From Pseudoalteromonas rubra (lineage in GTDB: Bacteria > Pseudomonadota > Gammaproteobacteria > Enterobacterales > Alteromonadaceae): DNA of 64,000 nucleotides. Positions 52,911 through 63,174 of the stretch are shown here, piece by piece. The position numbers were made by a program, and so were the translations under genes. How positions within the stretch are numbered: the stretch's first letter is position 1; the number at the start of each line of letters is the position of its first letter. The notes below the pieces were generated by a model that was not told the DNA's origin, searched no databases, and saw only the letters and a program-made list of their open reading frames with translations. The stretch lies in the NCBI RefSeq assembly GCF_000967655.1, contig NZ_JXYA01000018.1, forward strand, positions 62,001 to 126,000, written 5' to 3'.

Positions 52911-55346
52911 ATGCAATTCTCTCGCTCGAAGAATTCACCGAATATGTTGGCTAATGCCGTTAAAATCGCCCTGCTGGGCGCCGCTGTGAGCAGCCCTGCG
53001 GCTTTTGCTCAGAACCCTGACGAAAACATCGAACGGATCAGTATTTACAATAAACACAATAAGTTGATCCTGGAATCAGGCACAGCCACTAAATCCAACA
53101 TGGCTTTAATGCAAACGCCAGCAGCCATTGTCGTGGTTGATAAAGAATTACTCAAAGCACAAAACGCCACAACGCTTCAGGAGGCCCTGCGTAACGTCAG
53201 TGGTCTGGGACAAGCTGGTAACAACTATGGCATTGGCGACACGCTTACTGTGCGTGGCCTGGGCGTCAACTACACCTATGATGGCATGTATGGCGGTGCT
53301 GACTTAGGCAACAACTTTAACCCTACCCGCTCGATGACCAATGTTGAGAGCATTGAGGTATTAAAAGGCCCGGCAACCGGTTTATACGGTATTGGCGCCG
53401 CAGGTGGTGTAGTCAACCTGGTTGAGAAAAAACCTCAGCAACAGGAAGCTTTTGAGATCAGTGCCAAAGCAGGCAGTTGGAACAGTTATGGTATTGGCTT
53501 TGATGCCACAGGTGGTCTGAACGATCAGTGGGCCTACCGCCTGGTAACCAACCATGAGCGCAGCGACGGTTATCGCGACCTGCAATCAGACCGAGACGAA
53601 GTGTATGCCAGCCTGAGCTTTGATGTAAACGCCAGCCACAAGCTACTGCTTTCAGCCGCTTATATCGACGATGCGCTGCAAATCGATTCTATTGGCGATC
53701 CGGTGCGGATCATGAACTGGGACAGCACCAGTGGTACGCCTGGTAACCTGAGTGGCGCTGATCTGCCAAACGATGCCAAAATGGATGACGATGGCAAAAA
53801 CTATCTGGGTGTACAACTGACAGCGCAGCAACGTGAGCAGCTGGCAGCCTCAATCCAGTCTACCGATGGCCTGAAGCCTTACGACCTGGGCGATGGCAAC
53901 CTGATCTCGCCTTTGTCTAAACCAAACGAAGGTGAAGAGCTGCGCATTAAACTACGTCACGACTGGCACATCAACAACGACTCGACCCTGACACAGCAAG
54001 TATTGTGGCGCAGCTATGACTCTGAGTTTGCACGCCAAACCGGTGCATATAACTATGTGTACTGGGAGCGTCGTGGCGTGATTAATGCGGACCCTCGTGC
54101 ACCGCTGCTTATTGATGGCGAACTGCATCCCTTTGCCGCCCGTCGTCAGGAATACCGCCGTCAGGTTGCTGAAGAACAAACCTGGCAATACTTTGCCGAT
54201 CTGCAACTGGGCTGGAGCCTGGGTGGCGTGATGGGTGAACACCTTATCAGCGTAAACTATGAAAACCGGGAAATGGCGCTCAAGAGCTGGTCAGCTTACG
54301 ATGCCGACAGTGCCAAAGGCGACAACGCAATCCCGTATATTCTGGATATTCGCAACCCGAACTGGGCTACCGGCGATATTATGGATTATGACCCGTCACT
54401 GCGCAGCAACTATGATAAGTCGCTGGATGCCTATGGGATCAGCTTCCAGGAAGTCTTGTATCTGACAGATCAGTTAACCGTGCGTGCCGGTCTCGCCTAC
54501 TCTGCCATTGAGCAAGCTTATCAGCACAAAGGCAGCGACCGTGCGCCAGGAGCCAGCAAAGAACTGGACTCAGATGACTCAGGTATGACCTATAATTTTG
54601 GTATTAACTATCAGGTTCACCCTCAGCTATCTGCGTTTGTTAATGTCGCCAAAGGCCGCACGGCTTACAGTATTTTAGGTGCGCTTTCCGATGAAACGGC
54701 TTCACCAAACCGCCCGGATTCTGAATCAGAGTCACTGGACCTGGGGATCCGCTTTACAGCGCTGGACGAAGACTTACTGGGTTCAATCGTTTGGTTTGAG
54801 ACCAGCCGTACTAACCTGCGTTATGCCAACCCGCTGTACAACGATGACCCTAAAGATCCTGAGTACAACGTGAGTGTTACGCAATACTTCTACGACGATG
54901 AAGATGAATCAAAGGGCGTTGAAGTCGACCTGAACCTGGCACTGGCCGAGTCGGTTGATTTAAACCTGAACGCCACCTGGCAGGACGCGATTGAGATCCG
55001 TGCCCAGGAGCGCTCAGAGCAGAAGAAAGGTGTTCCAGAAAAAATGGCCAGCGCCTGGGTTAATTACCAGCTGCCAGCCACGGTTATGGAAAACCTGACC
55101 CTTAGCCTGGGTGTGAACTATGTGGATGAGCGTACCGTTAACTCGGCATCATTCGGCCTGCCAACAGCGACCATTGACAGCTACACACGCTGGGATGCTG
55201 CGGCGCGCTATCAGGGTGACAAGTACCAAATCCAGCTCAATATTGAGAACCTGACGGATGAGCGTTATTACAGCAAAGCGCTGTTCCTTGGCGGCCTGCC
55301 AGGCAACGAGCGCAACGTTAAGCTGTCGGTAACCTATCAGTTCTAA
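52911..55346 (+). CDS. TonB-dependent siderophore-type receptor
   Basis: An 811-residue outer-membrane receptor. A signal peptide (to AAFA, near residue 36) is followed by a TonB-box-like IERISIYNK. The plug domain has QTPAAIVVVDKELL, LQEALRNVSGLGQ, TLTVRGLG, VESIEVLKGPATGLYG and GGVVNLVEKKP. The barrel ends in the usual aromatic VTYQF. The SIEVLKGP...GG...N...K pattern fits the ferric-siderophore class. There is no N-terminal STN signalling domain, so transcription-coupled signalling is unlikely. Start is ATG 52911 with GGAG six bases upstream. A Fur-like box precedes it. The ligand is not identifiable; no siderophore synthesis genes are adjacent. Confidence 0.93.
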   Translation: MQFSRSKNSPNMLANAVKIALLGAAVSSPAAFAQNPDENIERISIYNKHNKLILESGTATKSNMALMQTPAAIVVVDKELLKAQNATTLQEALRNVSGLGQAGNNYGIGDTLTVRGLGVNYTYDGMYGGADLGNNFNPTRSMTNVESIEVLKGPATGLYGIGAAGGVVNLVEKKPQQQEAFEISAKAGSWNSYGIGFDATGGLNDQWAYRLVTNHERSDGYRDLQSDRDEVYASLSFDVNASHKLLLSAAYIDDALQIDSIGDPVRIMNWDSTSGTPGNLSGADLPNDAKMDDDGKNYLGVQLTAQQREQLAASIQSTDGLKPYDLGDGNLISPLSKPNEGEELRIKLRHDWHINNDSTLTQQVLWRSYDSEFARQTGAYNYVYWERRGVINADPRAPLLIDGELHPFAARRQEYRRQVAEEQTWQYFADLQLGWSLGGVMGEHLISVNYENREMALKSWSAYDADSAKGDNAIPYILDIRNPNWATGDIMDYDPSLRSNYDKSLDAYGISFQEVLYLTDQLTVRAGLAYSAIEQAYQHKGSDRAPGASKELDSDDSGMTYNFGINYQVHPQLSAFVNVAKGRTAYSILGALSDETASPNRPDSESESLDLGIRFTALDEDLLGSIVWFETSRTNLRYANPLYNDDPKDPEYNVSVTQYFYDDEDESKGVEVDLNLALAESVDLNLNATWQDAIEIRAQERSEQKKGVPEKMASAWVNYQLPATVMENLTLSLGVNYVDERTVNSASFGLPTATIDSYTRWDAAARYQGDKYQIQLNIENLTDERYYSKALFLGGLPGNERNVKLSVTYQF

Positions 55347-55397
55347 AGCAAAGGGTCCGTAATCCGATAACCGGTTACCAACGGATTAACAAAACAC

Positions 55398-55431
55398 AAA
55401 AGCGAAGTGGGCCTGCCCACTTCGCTTTTTT
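55398..55431 (+). terminator. Strong terminator after the TonB receptor
   Basis: AAAGCGAAGTGGGC pairs with GCCCACTTCGCTTT around a two- to four-base loop, ending in a T-run. It lies about 55 bases after the stop codon. Confidence 0.9.
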
Positions 55432-55516
55432 ATTACCAGGTTTATAAATCTATCTGTAAATAAATTTAGGTACACTCTTTGCTTAGGTATTGCCAACTGT
55501 GCAAAGGAATTACCAA

Positions 55517-56143
55517 ATGAAAATTAACACAACTCCCCCTCAAAGCGCCTTTTCTGCCAATCAATATGCTGCACACAATGCGGCACAACTGGATAAACAG
55601 ACGCACTTTACACAGCAACTGAGCGATGCCATGGATGCAGCCGGGCGATCACGACCAGACAACGAAGTTGCGGTTTCTGTTGGGGTGGATTATCAAAGCA
55701 TTTCTGAGCAGGCCAAAAACTACTATCAGGTAGCCAGAGACAACGCTTACAAGCGCGTCGATTTAAGCCAGCCAGAAAAGCAGCAGCAGATCCAGTTCTA
55801 TCAGGAAACCATGAGCGAAATCATGGAGATGCCAATCGAGGTTAAAGTAGAGCCTCACGAAGTCAATGAAGCCTTACTGTTCAATAACCTCGGCATTGAC
55901 TTTCTGGCCTATAAAGAGCTCAAAGTCCGAATTGAAATGCTCGACCTGACAGAGCAAGAGATAACTGACGATAAAGCGCTTGAGGCCCATGAAAAAGACA
56001 AGCTGAAAGACAAAATTGATGAACTCAAAGCCAAACTGGAAGCGGCTATCGATGAGCTGCTTGGCGACAGCCAGGATAAGCCACCAGAAACCGACCCAAG
56101 TGGCACACCCATCGACGTGTTTTCGCTCTATCAAACTCCTTAG
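55517..56143 (+). CDS. Cytoplasmic coiled-coil protein of unknown function
   Basis: A 208-residue hydrophilic protein with no signal peptide or membrane segment. The N-terminus is Gln/Asn/Ala-rich (SANQYAAHNAAQLDKQTHF). A middle part is helical (SISEQAKNYYQVARDNAYKR). A charged coiled coil runs from about 140 to 185 (LTEQEITDDKALEAHEKDKL, KIDELKAKLEAAIDELLG). The C-terminus is proline-rich. AAAGGA lies upstream of the ATG. It follows the receptor's terminator, so it has its own promoter, and it is followed by a hairpin at 56153-56191 without a T-run. No family recognised. Confidence 0.7.
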   Translation: MKINTTPPQSAFSANQYAAHNAAQLDKQTHFTQQLSDAMDAAGRSRPDNEVAVSVGVDYQSISEQAKNYYQVARDNAYKRVDLSQPEKQQQIQFYQETMSEIMEMPIEVKVEPHEVNEALLFNNLGIDFLAYKELKVRIEMLDLTEQEITDDKALEAHEKDKLKDKIDELKAKLEAAIDELLGDSQDKPPETDPSGTPIDVFSLYQTP

Positions 56144-56277
56144 ATAAGCAGCTGCACTGATTGATGCGATACCTGAGCATCAGGCAGTGCAATCACGCTC
56201 AGCGTACTATACTGAAATTATGTCGATTTACAGCTCTGTGCCGACCCCTGTTTGGCCTGATTGTGAGGTAGGTTGCA

Positions 56278-57015
56278 ATGCATCAGTTAGTACGTTTGGC
56301 TGCCCTGTATCCACTGATAAGCTTTGGGGCAACCTATGATACGCCCAATCTCGACTGGGTGACCGAAGATTATCCGCCATTTAACTATCACATAAATGGT
56401 GAGATAGAAGGCTTATCTATTCGCATTTTGGAGCGCATTTACCAGGACCTGGGCTGGACGCTGGACAGAAGAAATATCATGCTGGTGCCCTGGCCCAGAG
56501 CCTATCGTATGGCCATGACCTCGCCTAAGACCTGTATATTTTCCATTACCTATACTCAGGAGCGGGCGCAGTTATTTCAATTTATTGGCCCTTCGCTTGA
56601 TAACCAGGTGGCCATCATGGGCCATAAAGAAAACGACTACGAAGTTTCAGACCTCAGGGACCTGAAAAACTACAAAATTGGCGTGGTTAAAAACGACATC
56701 GGCCACCAGCTGTTGCGCCAGTCCAATGTGCCACAAGACAACCTTGTTTTTCTGGCCTCCGGGTTTGAGCTGGTACAAATGCTCAAACTAAAACGCATTG
56801 ACTTAATCGCCTATGGCGATATTATTGCGCGTTTTCAGTTCAAACGGGCTGGCATAGACCCGGCGCACTACCGCGTCGTTTTGCCCCTGTCTCGCTCCTA
56901 TCTGGGCTTTGCCTGTAATAAGCAGGTTGAAACACAGTGGGTGCGCAGTATGAACCAGGCACTGCGGCGTTTACGTCGCAATGAGCCGTCGCTGTTTTCG
57001 CCCCAATCATATTAA
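56278..57015 (+). CDS. Periplasmic solute-binding-like protein (SBP_bac_3 fold), copy A
   Basis: A 245-residue protein with a short signal-like N-terminus (MHQLVRLAALYPLISFGA). The fold markers of family 3 solute-binding proteins are visible: WVTEDYPPFNYHINGEIEGL at the start, ILERIYQDLGW, WPRAYRMAMTSP, CIFSITYTQERAQLF and NYKIGVVKNDIGHQLL. No ABC permease or ATPase lies nearby, so it is probably a stand-alone sensor or scavenging domain, as is common in Alteromonadales. It is 18 bases upstream of a second protein of the same kind. Together with the GAF protein and hybrid kinase it may belong to a sensory cluster. Confidence 0.8.
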   Translation: MHQLVRLAALYPLISFGATYDTPNLDWVTEDYPPFNYHINGEIEGLSIRILERIYQDLGWTLDRRNIMLVPWPRAYRMAMTSPKTCIFSITYTQERAQLFQFIGPSLDNQVAIMGHKENDYEVSDLRDLKNYKIGVVKNDIGHQLLRQSNVPQDNLVFLASGFELVQMLKLKRIDLIAYGDIIARFQFKRAGIDPAHYRVVLPLSRSYLGFACNKQVETQWVRSMNQALRRLRRNEPSLFSPQSY

Positions 57016-57033
57016 CGCTTTTCAGAGGAGCCA

Positions 57034-57813
57034 ATGACGCGTTTTTATTTGCTTTTCATCTTAGCATGCTGTGCAACGCTGGCAGAGTTATCACTAAGCG
57101 CACAGGCGCAGGCATCACAACCTGAGCAAAGGGCAACCTCAGAGCCCATCACCGTCTGTTTTGAGCGCTGGCGTCCGTTTAGCTATACCGATAGCGGTGG
57201 GATTGCTCGTGGCCAGGAAGTGGACCTGATCAGAGCTGCCGCTCGCTCAATGGGTCGCACCGTAGAGTTCAGCGAACTCCCCTTTAAACGCTGCGTTGCT
57301 AACGTTAAATATGGCGATACTGATTTCTCACTTCATGTAGATAAAACGGACGGACTGGCCATTTTCTCAGACTCTGCGACATCCTGGCAGCTTAGCCTGG
57401 CGGTATCAGCTGCCCGGTTTCAGAGCATGGCAGAGTTCAAACACCAGGATACACCCAGGATCATGTTAGCGACGGAATACCCTTACCCCAAAGCGGTATA
57501 TCGAAAACTCGAAGCGCTGAATGCCAGATTAGTCAGGCGCTCTTATTATGAAGAAAACGACGAGCATGCAAAAACTTTCTTTAATATCCTCACCACAGCG
57601 CGTGTCGATGCCATACTGGTAGATAGGTTATGGGCAGGGCACATTGTCAATCAGTTCAGGCTCCCGGTGGTGATATTGGCGCAAGACTTTCACAGCGAGC
57701 CGCAGTATATTGGCTACCGTCACAGTAACAGTGCACTTGCCCGGCAACTCGAAGCGGCTTTGGCTGCCTTGCCAGCCGATTTGGTGACTGAGATTAAAGC
57801 GCGTCAGTACTAG
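57034..57813 (+). CDS. Periplasmic solute-binding-like protein (SBP_bac_3 fold), copy B
   Basis: A 259-residue protein with a signal peptide (MTRFYLLFILACCATLAELS, cleaved near AQA). The mature part has ITVCFERWRPFSYTDSGG, ARGQEVDLIRAAARSMGR and VEFSELPFKRC, the ligand-lobe pattern of family 3 binding proteins. It is only distantly similar to copy A, so not a recent duplicate. AGAGGAG precedes the ATG and it lies 18 bases after copy A. Its last four bases overlap the end of the convergent GAF gene. Confidence 0.78.
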   Translation: MTRFYLLFILACCATLAELSLSAQAQASQPEQRATSEPITVCFERWRPFSYTDSGGIARGQEVDLIRAAARSMGRTVEFSELPFKRCVANVKYGDTDFSLHVDKTDGLAIFSDSATSWQLSLAVSAARFQSMAEFKHQDTPRIMLATEYPYPKAVYRKLEALNARLVRRSYYEENDEHAKTFFNILTTARVDAILVDRLWAGHIVNQFRLPVVILAQDFHSEPQYIGYRHSNSALARQLEAALAALPADLVTEIKARQY

Positions 57814-58316
57814 CTGAATGTCTGCTGGCGGGCCAGTTTAACCAAGCGCTCCACTACATCCGCAGCGACCTGAGTTAATATTGACGCATCGTGGTCGTTA
57901 AACTCTCTGGGCTCAAAGTCAATCAGGCACAAAGTGCCTATCTGGCTGCCATTAGGGTGCCGTAGAGGGCAACCCGCGTAAAAGCGGATACTCAGCTCCC
58001 CTGTCACCAAAGGGTTATCAAAAAAGCGCTCATCCTTTAGGGCATTATCCACAACAAAGACCTCGTCCTGGCAAATGGCATGACCACAAAACGAAATGTC
58101 CCGGTGTGTTTGCTCTGCGTCCAGCCCCACTTTAGATTTAAACCACTGCCTGTCGCTGTCGACCAGACTGATAAGCGCAATGGGTACATTAAATACATGA
58201 GCGGCAAATTCCGTGAGCCTGTCCAACTCAGCATCGGGCAGGGTATCAAGCGCCTTTAAGTCATGCAGCGTTTGTAATCGCAGTGCTTCGTTATCCGGAA
58301 GTGGTGGATTTTTCAT
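57810..58316 (-). CDS. GAF-domain protein
   Basis: A 168-residue protein that consists almost entirely of one GAF domain (residues 20-165): LDRLTEFAAHVFNVPIALIS, VDSDRQWFKSKVGLDAE, SFCGHAICQDEVFVVDNALK and FYAGCPLRHPNGSQIGTLCL. The sequence type (FCGHAI, R-FYAG-PL) is that found in front of many GGDEF proteins and kinases, but here it stands alone, without an output domain. Start is ATG 58316 or TTG 58328, neither with a strong ribosome site. It is divergent from the hybrid kinase across 75 bases and may interact with it. Confidence 0.85.
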   Translation of the reverse strand: MKNPPLPDNEALRLQTLHDLKALDTLPDAELDRLTEFAAHVFNVPIALISLVDSDRQWFKSKVGLDAEQTHRDISFCGHAICQDEVFVVDNALKDERFFDNPLVTGELSIRFYAGCPLRHPNGSQIGTLCLIDFEPREFNDHDASILTQVAADVVERLVKLARQQTFS

Positions 58317-58391
58317 CCAAATGACCAATTAACAGGTGGTTTATAAACTATAGTTAAAAATGCCTGAACGTCTACATTAAGGACAGCACAC

Positions 58392-61300
58392 GTGCATGTG
58401 CAATTAAAAATTATTGTTTGGTTAATACTGGTGCTGGTCAGTTTACTCTCACTCGACAGATTTTCACGCGCCTATTTTGCCTCCCATCACCAGATTGTGG
58501 CAACACAGGACAGCCTGCATAATGTCAGCCATATGCAACAGATAAGCAATGCCATCTTCGCCTTACAAAAAGAACGCGGCTATACATTTGGCCTGTCGGA
58601 GCGCGCTTCCGGCGAAACACTCAGCCAGCTCAATCTATATCGTAATGCCAGCAACGCAGCACTCGGGGACATCGCAGCTCAGAGCGCACAGAACCCCAAT
58701 TTGCTCTCATCATTGCCCAATACAGCCGAGCTGATGAACCTAAGAGCCCTGTTTGACCAACGTCTGCTCACCCGGGAGCAGGCAATGACACTCTATACGG
58801 CAAAAATAAATGCATTGCTGGATTTGTTTTTGGCGATTGAGCTCAAAATAGCCGCCGATGCGGTTAACACGCATTTATACAGCCTGACCCTGGCTATTGA
58901 GCAGGCTGGCAAGCTCAGAGCACATACCTATGCCATGCTCAACAACACACTCGACAGTCGTGCCAGCGCCATATTTGAGCTCTCGACGTTACACAACACC
59001 CATCAGGCACTGCTGGTCAACACGCCATTTAGCGAAGACATTGCCAGGCAAATAACCGCTTTGCAAACCCAGCCACAGAATCAGTTATTAAATGATGTAC
59101 TAGTAGCACTCGAACAAACCGGGCAGAGCACGTTCAATGCGCAGCAATGGTGGCAACAAAAAACGCAGTATCTTGAGCAACTCATCAACATTGTTAGCTC
59201 ACAGTTATCCGCGCATCAGCAGCAGATCAGAACAGAATTAAGTGAACACAACGCAACTAAAGCAAACTATGCCCTGTTCGCTGTGCTTGCGTTTGTAAGT
59301 GTAGTCATCACCAGTGTTTTACTTTGGCGCACGCTGGCGCGCACCAGCAAACCAAAGCGACACCAGACCCCGGTCAAACTCTCCCAGCTTTTATTGCTAC
59401 TGGGGCTGATCGTGTCGTTTATTATGTCTGAACACGACATTAGCCAGGGTGAGCTAAGCAACGGCCTGTACACACGTTCAGCGAATGAATTGAGCAATAA
59501 TCTGGCCTACTCCGTGATTGCCATCGATAATTTATGGCTGAAGCCGCTGGCCGAACGTTTGCACACACTGAGCATTACCAAGCAGCCGGTTTTTTCAAAT
59601 GCCACAGGGACCGAGTACATAGGTAAGTTTACCCTTTCGGATAATGACCTGGTCGGGCTGTTTCCTGCCACTTTACCGGTGCAGAAACTACAAAAAACCA
59701 TTACAGACAGCATTACCAGACAAGGGGCAAAGTCACTTTCTCTGGCTTTGATGTCTGACAGCAATAACAAACTTTATAGTGTCTCGACGGCGCCGCAGGC
59801 CAGCGCAAACGGGTTGTCAGACATACTGCTGGTATTGATCCAACCTGTGGATGATACCCTCACTAAGATCCTCAAAATGCCCGTTGCTTATCAGGGGATC
59901 ACCACACACTTACTGTTTAATGACATAGTGATTGGTCGCAACGACTACTCAACCGACAAAGCTACCGCGCTGCCTAAAAATGGACTAGAGCTGGTACATG
60001 AAAATTTTGCCTTCGGGTTTACTATCAGGGCGACTCAGGATCCGGTGCAAATAGAAGGTTATATCAATACCTTGCAACAGGAATTTTCGGTGCAATTGGC
60101 CCTTTTGCTGACACTGAGCCTGACCGCGCTGGTACTGGCCCACCGGGCTCAAAACCGCATTATTGAGCAATTACAACATTCCGAAACGCAGCTTGATAAA
60201 GAACGCTTACTACTGTCTAACTCTGAGCAGATTGTCGGCATAGGCAGCTGGGAGTGGCAACAAGGTAGTCGTAATGTATTGTTATCAAAGACACTGAAAA
60301 CACTATTAAATGTGCAAAGTAGCGGCAAATACGTGCCTTATACTGAGGTGCTGCGTAAATTAACACAGGCAAGCAGGCGTACCTTGCTTAAACACCTGCG
60401 CACTCAGGCGCTGGATTCCCAGGTCAAACTCACATTGAGTTTCTGTGACGACGGATCTGAGAAGCAACTGGAAGTGATCATGACATCACACCAGACAGAT
60501 GCGACCGACTCGCTATGTGTGGTTGGCGTGGTGCGAGATATTTCCGAGCAAATCGCGCAGCAGCAAAGACAGAGCAAGTATCAGGCGTCATTGCAGGCAG
60601 CCCGCCAGGAAGCACTCGACCGCATGAAAGAAGCAGAGACCCAGCGTCACGAGGTGCAGCAACTGCTGCACCGTAATCGCGAAACCGAAAGCCTGCTGGA
60701 AGCAACCCTGGACAGTATTCCGGCCTTTATCCTGCTGTTGGACGGTGACGCTAATATCCGCCTGATCAACCGCTTTTGGTATAAAAGTAAACGCCTGAAC
60801 CTGGAGGAAAGCGGTCTGTTTATTAACACCCTGATGCGGGTGAACGACAACCTGATTGACGTTATTTCTTTGCTGCCACTATCGAATAAAAAGCCGCTGC
60901 TCGAAGCGTTGACAGCCGCAAAAACACGCGACCTGTATTACAAGGATATGGAGATATGCTACCAGCTGGACGGCGCGAAGATGTGGTTTGAGGTGATCCT
61001 GACCAACATTATGTGTAACGATAAAAAATACATGTTGCTCTATCAGCATGATATTACTCAGCGCAAAAACGACGCCACCATACTGGCCGATGCCAAAGAA
61101 ACCGCCGAAGCGGCCAACAAAGCCAAATCCCGCTTTCTTGCTACAATGAGCCATGAGATCAGAACCCCAATGAATGGCGTGGTCGGCATGTTGGATATTT
61201 TGTCGCAGTCCAGGCTCAGCGATGAGCAGCGCCACCTGACCTCAGTGGCTAAAAATTCAGCCATGATGTTGCTTAGGATCATAAACGACATACTCGACTT

Positions 61301-63107
61301 TTCAAAAATCGAAGCCGGTAAAATGGTCATTGAGCATACGCCCTTTAGCTGGCAAAACCTGACCAAGGAACTGTGCGAACTGATGAGCCATCAGTGCCAC
61401 GAAAAACGCATCAACCTGAACTTTTATTTTGACCCGGCTTTAGGCTATTGGCACAAGAGCGACCCTATCCGGATCCGGCAGATCTTACTTAACCTGGTGG
61501 GTAATGCCGTCAAGTTCACCAAAACGTCAGCCAGTAAAATCGGTAATGTGGAAGTGTTTGTATCGCCGGGTGCTGAGGCCGGGTATCTGGAGATCAGTGT
61601 CAAAGACAATGGCAAAGGCATGAGTGAAGAACAAACTCAGGGACTGTTTAAGCCCTTTGTCCAGGCGGATGACAGCATTCAAAGAAAGTACGGCGGTACC
61701 GGGCTTGGACTGTCTATTACCATGCGACTGTGTGAGCTGATGAATGGCTCTATAACGTGCCACAGCCTGGAAGATGTCGGGAGTAACTTTATCGTGACTT
61801 TGCCGTTTGCGCCCAGCGAAACGGGCGACCAGGAAATTGCGATAAACTTTGCGGGATTAACCGCTTATATTGTCTCGGATGATGATAAATTTGAACAGGA
61901 TTTGGCACACAACCTCAGCGCCCATGGCATGCATTGTCAGCTCATTAGTGATGAAGACCTCAATGCCTATTTGCTTGCCCGCCTGAGTGTTGATTATCTG
62001 ATCATCACCAGTGAAAAATACCAACACCTGGTCACCAATGGGCAGGACATTATTTCTACCAACAGTGAACTCAAGTGCCTGGTACTGGAGCACACCAGTA
62101 TCCAAATGCCAGCCGTCGAGGGCGCAAATATATATGCAATAGAGAATAACCCCTATTATGCGGTCAGAGTGATTGAGAAAATTGCCACACTGGAAGGCCA
62201 GATCAGCCCGGAACCCGATATCAGACAGCTCGCCAGTGAAGAGCAGTTACCAACCATTGAACAAGCGCAGCAAAAAAATACCTTAATTCTGGTGATAGAA
62301 GACAATGTTTACAATCAGGATTTGTTTAAGCGTCAGCTGGCTTTGCTTGGCTTACAGTGCATTATTGCCGAGCACGGCGCCATTGCGCTGGAGCTAATGC
62401 AGAAGTACCAGTTCTCTTTGATCATCAGTGACTGCCATATGCCGGTCATGGACGGATATACCTTTGCGAAAACCTACCGCGAACTTGAAGCGCAAGGAAA
62501 AGTACCCAGCCTGCCCATCATCGCAGCCACGGCGAATGCACTCAGTGGCGAGCGCGAAAAATGTCTCAACGCCGGGATGGATGATTATATCTGCAAGCCC
62601 ATAGTATTGCACGCCCTGCGCGGCAAAATAGAACAATGGTTGCACAGGCCACAGCCATCTGAATTAGCGGCCCTGAACGGCCATAGCGCAGAGCAAGTCA
62701 GTCTGCTTACCGAGCCCTCTGAAGTGACTTCCCCAACTGCTCAGGCAGAGGCTTCTGAACCGGAAGCCTCTTACGCACGTATCGTTGATTTAAGTGTGCT
62801 GGAAAACTATGTTGGCGCTGACAAAGCGATTCAGAAGCAATTTTTACAAGGCTTTTTGGCCGATTCCCGCCCTTTGGTGGAGGGGATGAATGGCCGCAAT
62901 GAAGTGTCGCTCAGCACCATTAAAAACACCGCGCACCAGTTAAAATCATCAGCAAAGGCCATCGGCGCGCAGTCACTTGCTGACGACTTTTTCGCATTGG
63001 AACAAGCCGCTAAGGCTGAAGATGTCACGCAGGTACAGGCCTTGCAAAAGGTCTGCGACGAAAAGTTTAATGCCGCATGTGTGGAAATAGAAACTATACT
63101 TGAGTAA
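58392..63107 (+). CDS. Hybrid sensor histidine kinase: NIT-like sensor, two PAS, HisKA, HATPase, REC, Hpt
   Basis: A 1571-residue membrane kinase. An N-terminal helix leads to a periplasmic NIT-like domain (ISNAIFALQKERGYTFGLSE, about 45-275; family binds nitrate/nitrite). Two membrane segments (near 293 and 338), a second periplasmic region (355-565) and another helix (570-588) follow. PAS-like regions lie near 610-720 and 775-895. The HisKA histidine is H921 (MSHEIRTPMNGVVG). The ATPase has LNLVGNAVKF, DNGKGMS and GTGLGLSI. A degenerate receiver-like stretch precedes a full REC (D1347 in ISDCHMPVMDG) and an Hpt with H1515 (TAHQLKSSAKAIG). GTG start behind AAGGA. The REC-EAL gene 67 bases downstream is the likely output. 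Confidence 0.92.
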   Translation: MHVQLKIIVWLILVLVSLLSLDRFSRAYFASHHQIVATQDSLHNVSHMQQISNAIFALQKERGYTFGLSERASGETLSQLNLYRNASNAALGDIAAQSAQNPNLLSSLPNTAELMNLRALFDQRLLTREQAMTLYTAKINALLDLFLAIELKIAADAVNTHLYSLTLAIEQAGKLRAHTYAMLNNTLDSRASAIFELSTLHNTHQALLVNTPFSEDIARQITALQTQPQNQLLNDVLVALEQTGQSTFNAQQWWQQKTQYLEQLINIVSSQLSAHQQQIRTELSEHNATKANYALFAVLAFVSVVITSVLLWRTLARTSKPKRHQTPVKLSQLLLLLGLIVSFIMSEHDISQGELSNGLYTRSANELSNNLAYSVIAIDNLWLKPLAERLHTLSITKQPVFSNATGTEYIGKFTLSDNDLVGLFPATLPVQKLQKTITDSITRQGAKSLSLALMSDSNNKLYSVSTAPQASANGLSDILLVLIQPVDDTLTKILKMPVAYQGITTHLLFNDIVIGRNDYSTDKATALPKNGLELVHENFAFGFTIRATQDPVQIEGYINTLQQEFSVQLALLLTLSLTALVLAHRAQNRIIEQLQHSETQLDKERLLLSNSEQIVGIGSWEWQQGSRNVLLSKTLKTLLNVQSSGKYVPYTEVLRKLTQASRRTLLKHLRTQALDSQVKLTLSFCDDGSEKQLEVIMTSHQTDATDSLCVVGVVRDISEQIAQQQRQSKYQASLQAARQEALDRMKEAETQRHEVQQLLHRNRETESLLEATLDSIPAFILLLDGDANIRLINRFWYKSKRLNLEESGLFINTLMRVNDNLIDVISLLPLSNKKPLLEALTAAKTRDLYYKDMEICYQLDGAKMWFEVILTNIMCNDKKYMLLYQHDITQRKNDATILADAKETAEAANKAKSRFLATMSHEIRTPMNGVVGMLDILSQSRLSDEQRHLTSVAKNSAMMLLRIINDILDFSKIEAGKMVIEHTPFSWQNLTKELCELMSHQCHEKRINLNFYFDPALGYWHKSDPIRIRQILLNLVGNAVKFTKTSASKIGNVEVFVSPGAEAGYLEISVKDNGKGMSEEQTQGLFKPFVQADDSIQRKYGGTGLGLSITMRLCELMNGSITCHSLEDVGSNFIVTLPFAPSETGDQEIAINFAGLTAYIVSDDDKFEQDLAHNLSAHGMHCQLISDEDLNAYLLARLSVDYLIITSEKYQHLVTNGQDIISTNSELKCLVLEHTSIQMPAVEGANIYAIENNPYYAVRVIEKIATLEGQISPEPDIRQLASEEQLPTIEQAQQKNTLILVIEDNVYNQDLFKRQLALLGLQCIIAEHGAIALELMQKYQFSLIISDCHMPVMDGYTFAKTYRELEAQGKVPSLPIIAATANALSGEREKCLNAGMDDYICKPIVLHALRGKIEQWLHRPQPSELAALNGHSAEQVSLLTEPSEVTSPTAQAEASEPEASYARIVDLSVLENYVGADKAIQKQFLQGFLADSRPLVEGMNGRNEVSLSTIKNTAHQLKSSAKAIGAQSLADDFFALEQAAKAEDVTQVQALQKVCDEKFNAACVEIETILE

Positions 63108-63174
63108 AAAGTATGGCCGCGCAAGTCGTATTCAGGACTATACATGCTTAAAACGCAGGGTCACAAAAGGCAAG

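Noticed and set aside
56153..56191. Hairpin after the coiled-coil protein gene as a terminator
   Set aside because: The stem is good (TGCACTG/CAGTGCA with an inner GATGC/GCATC) but no T-run follows, so I mention it only with the gene.
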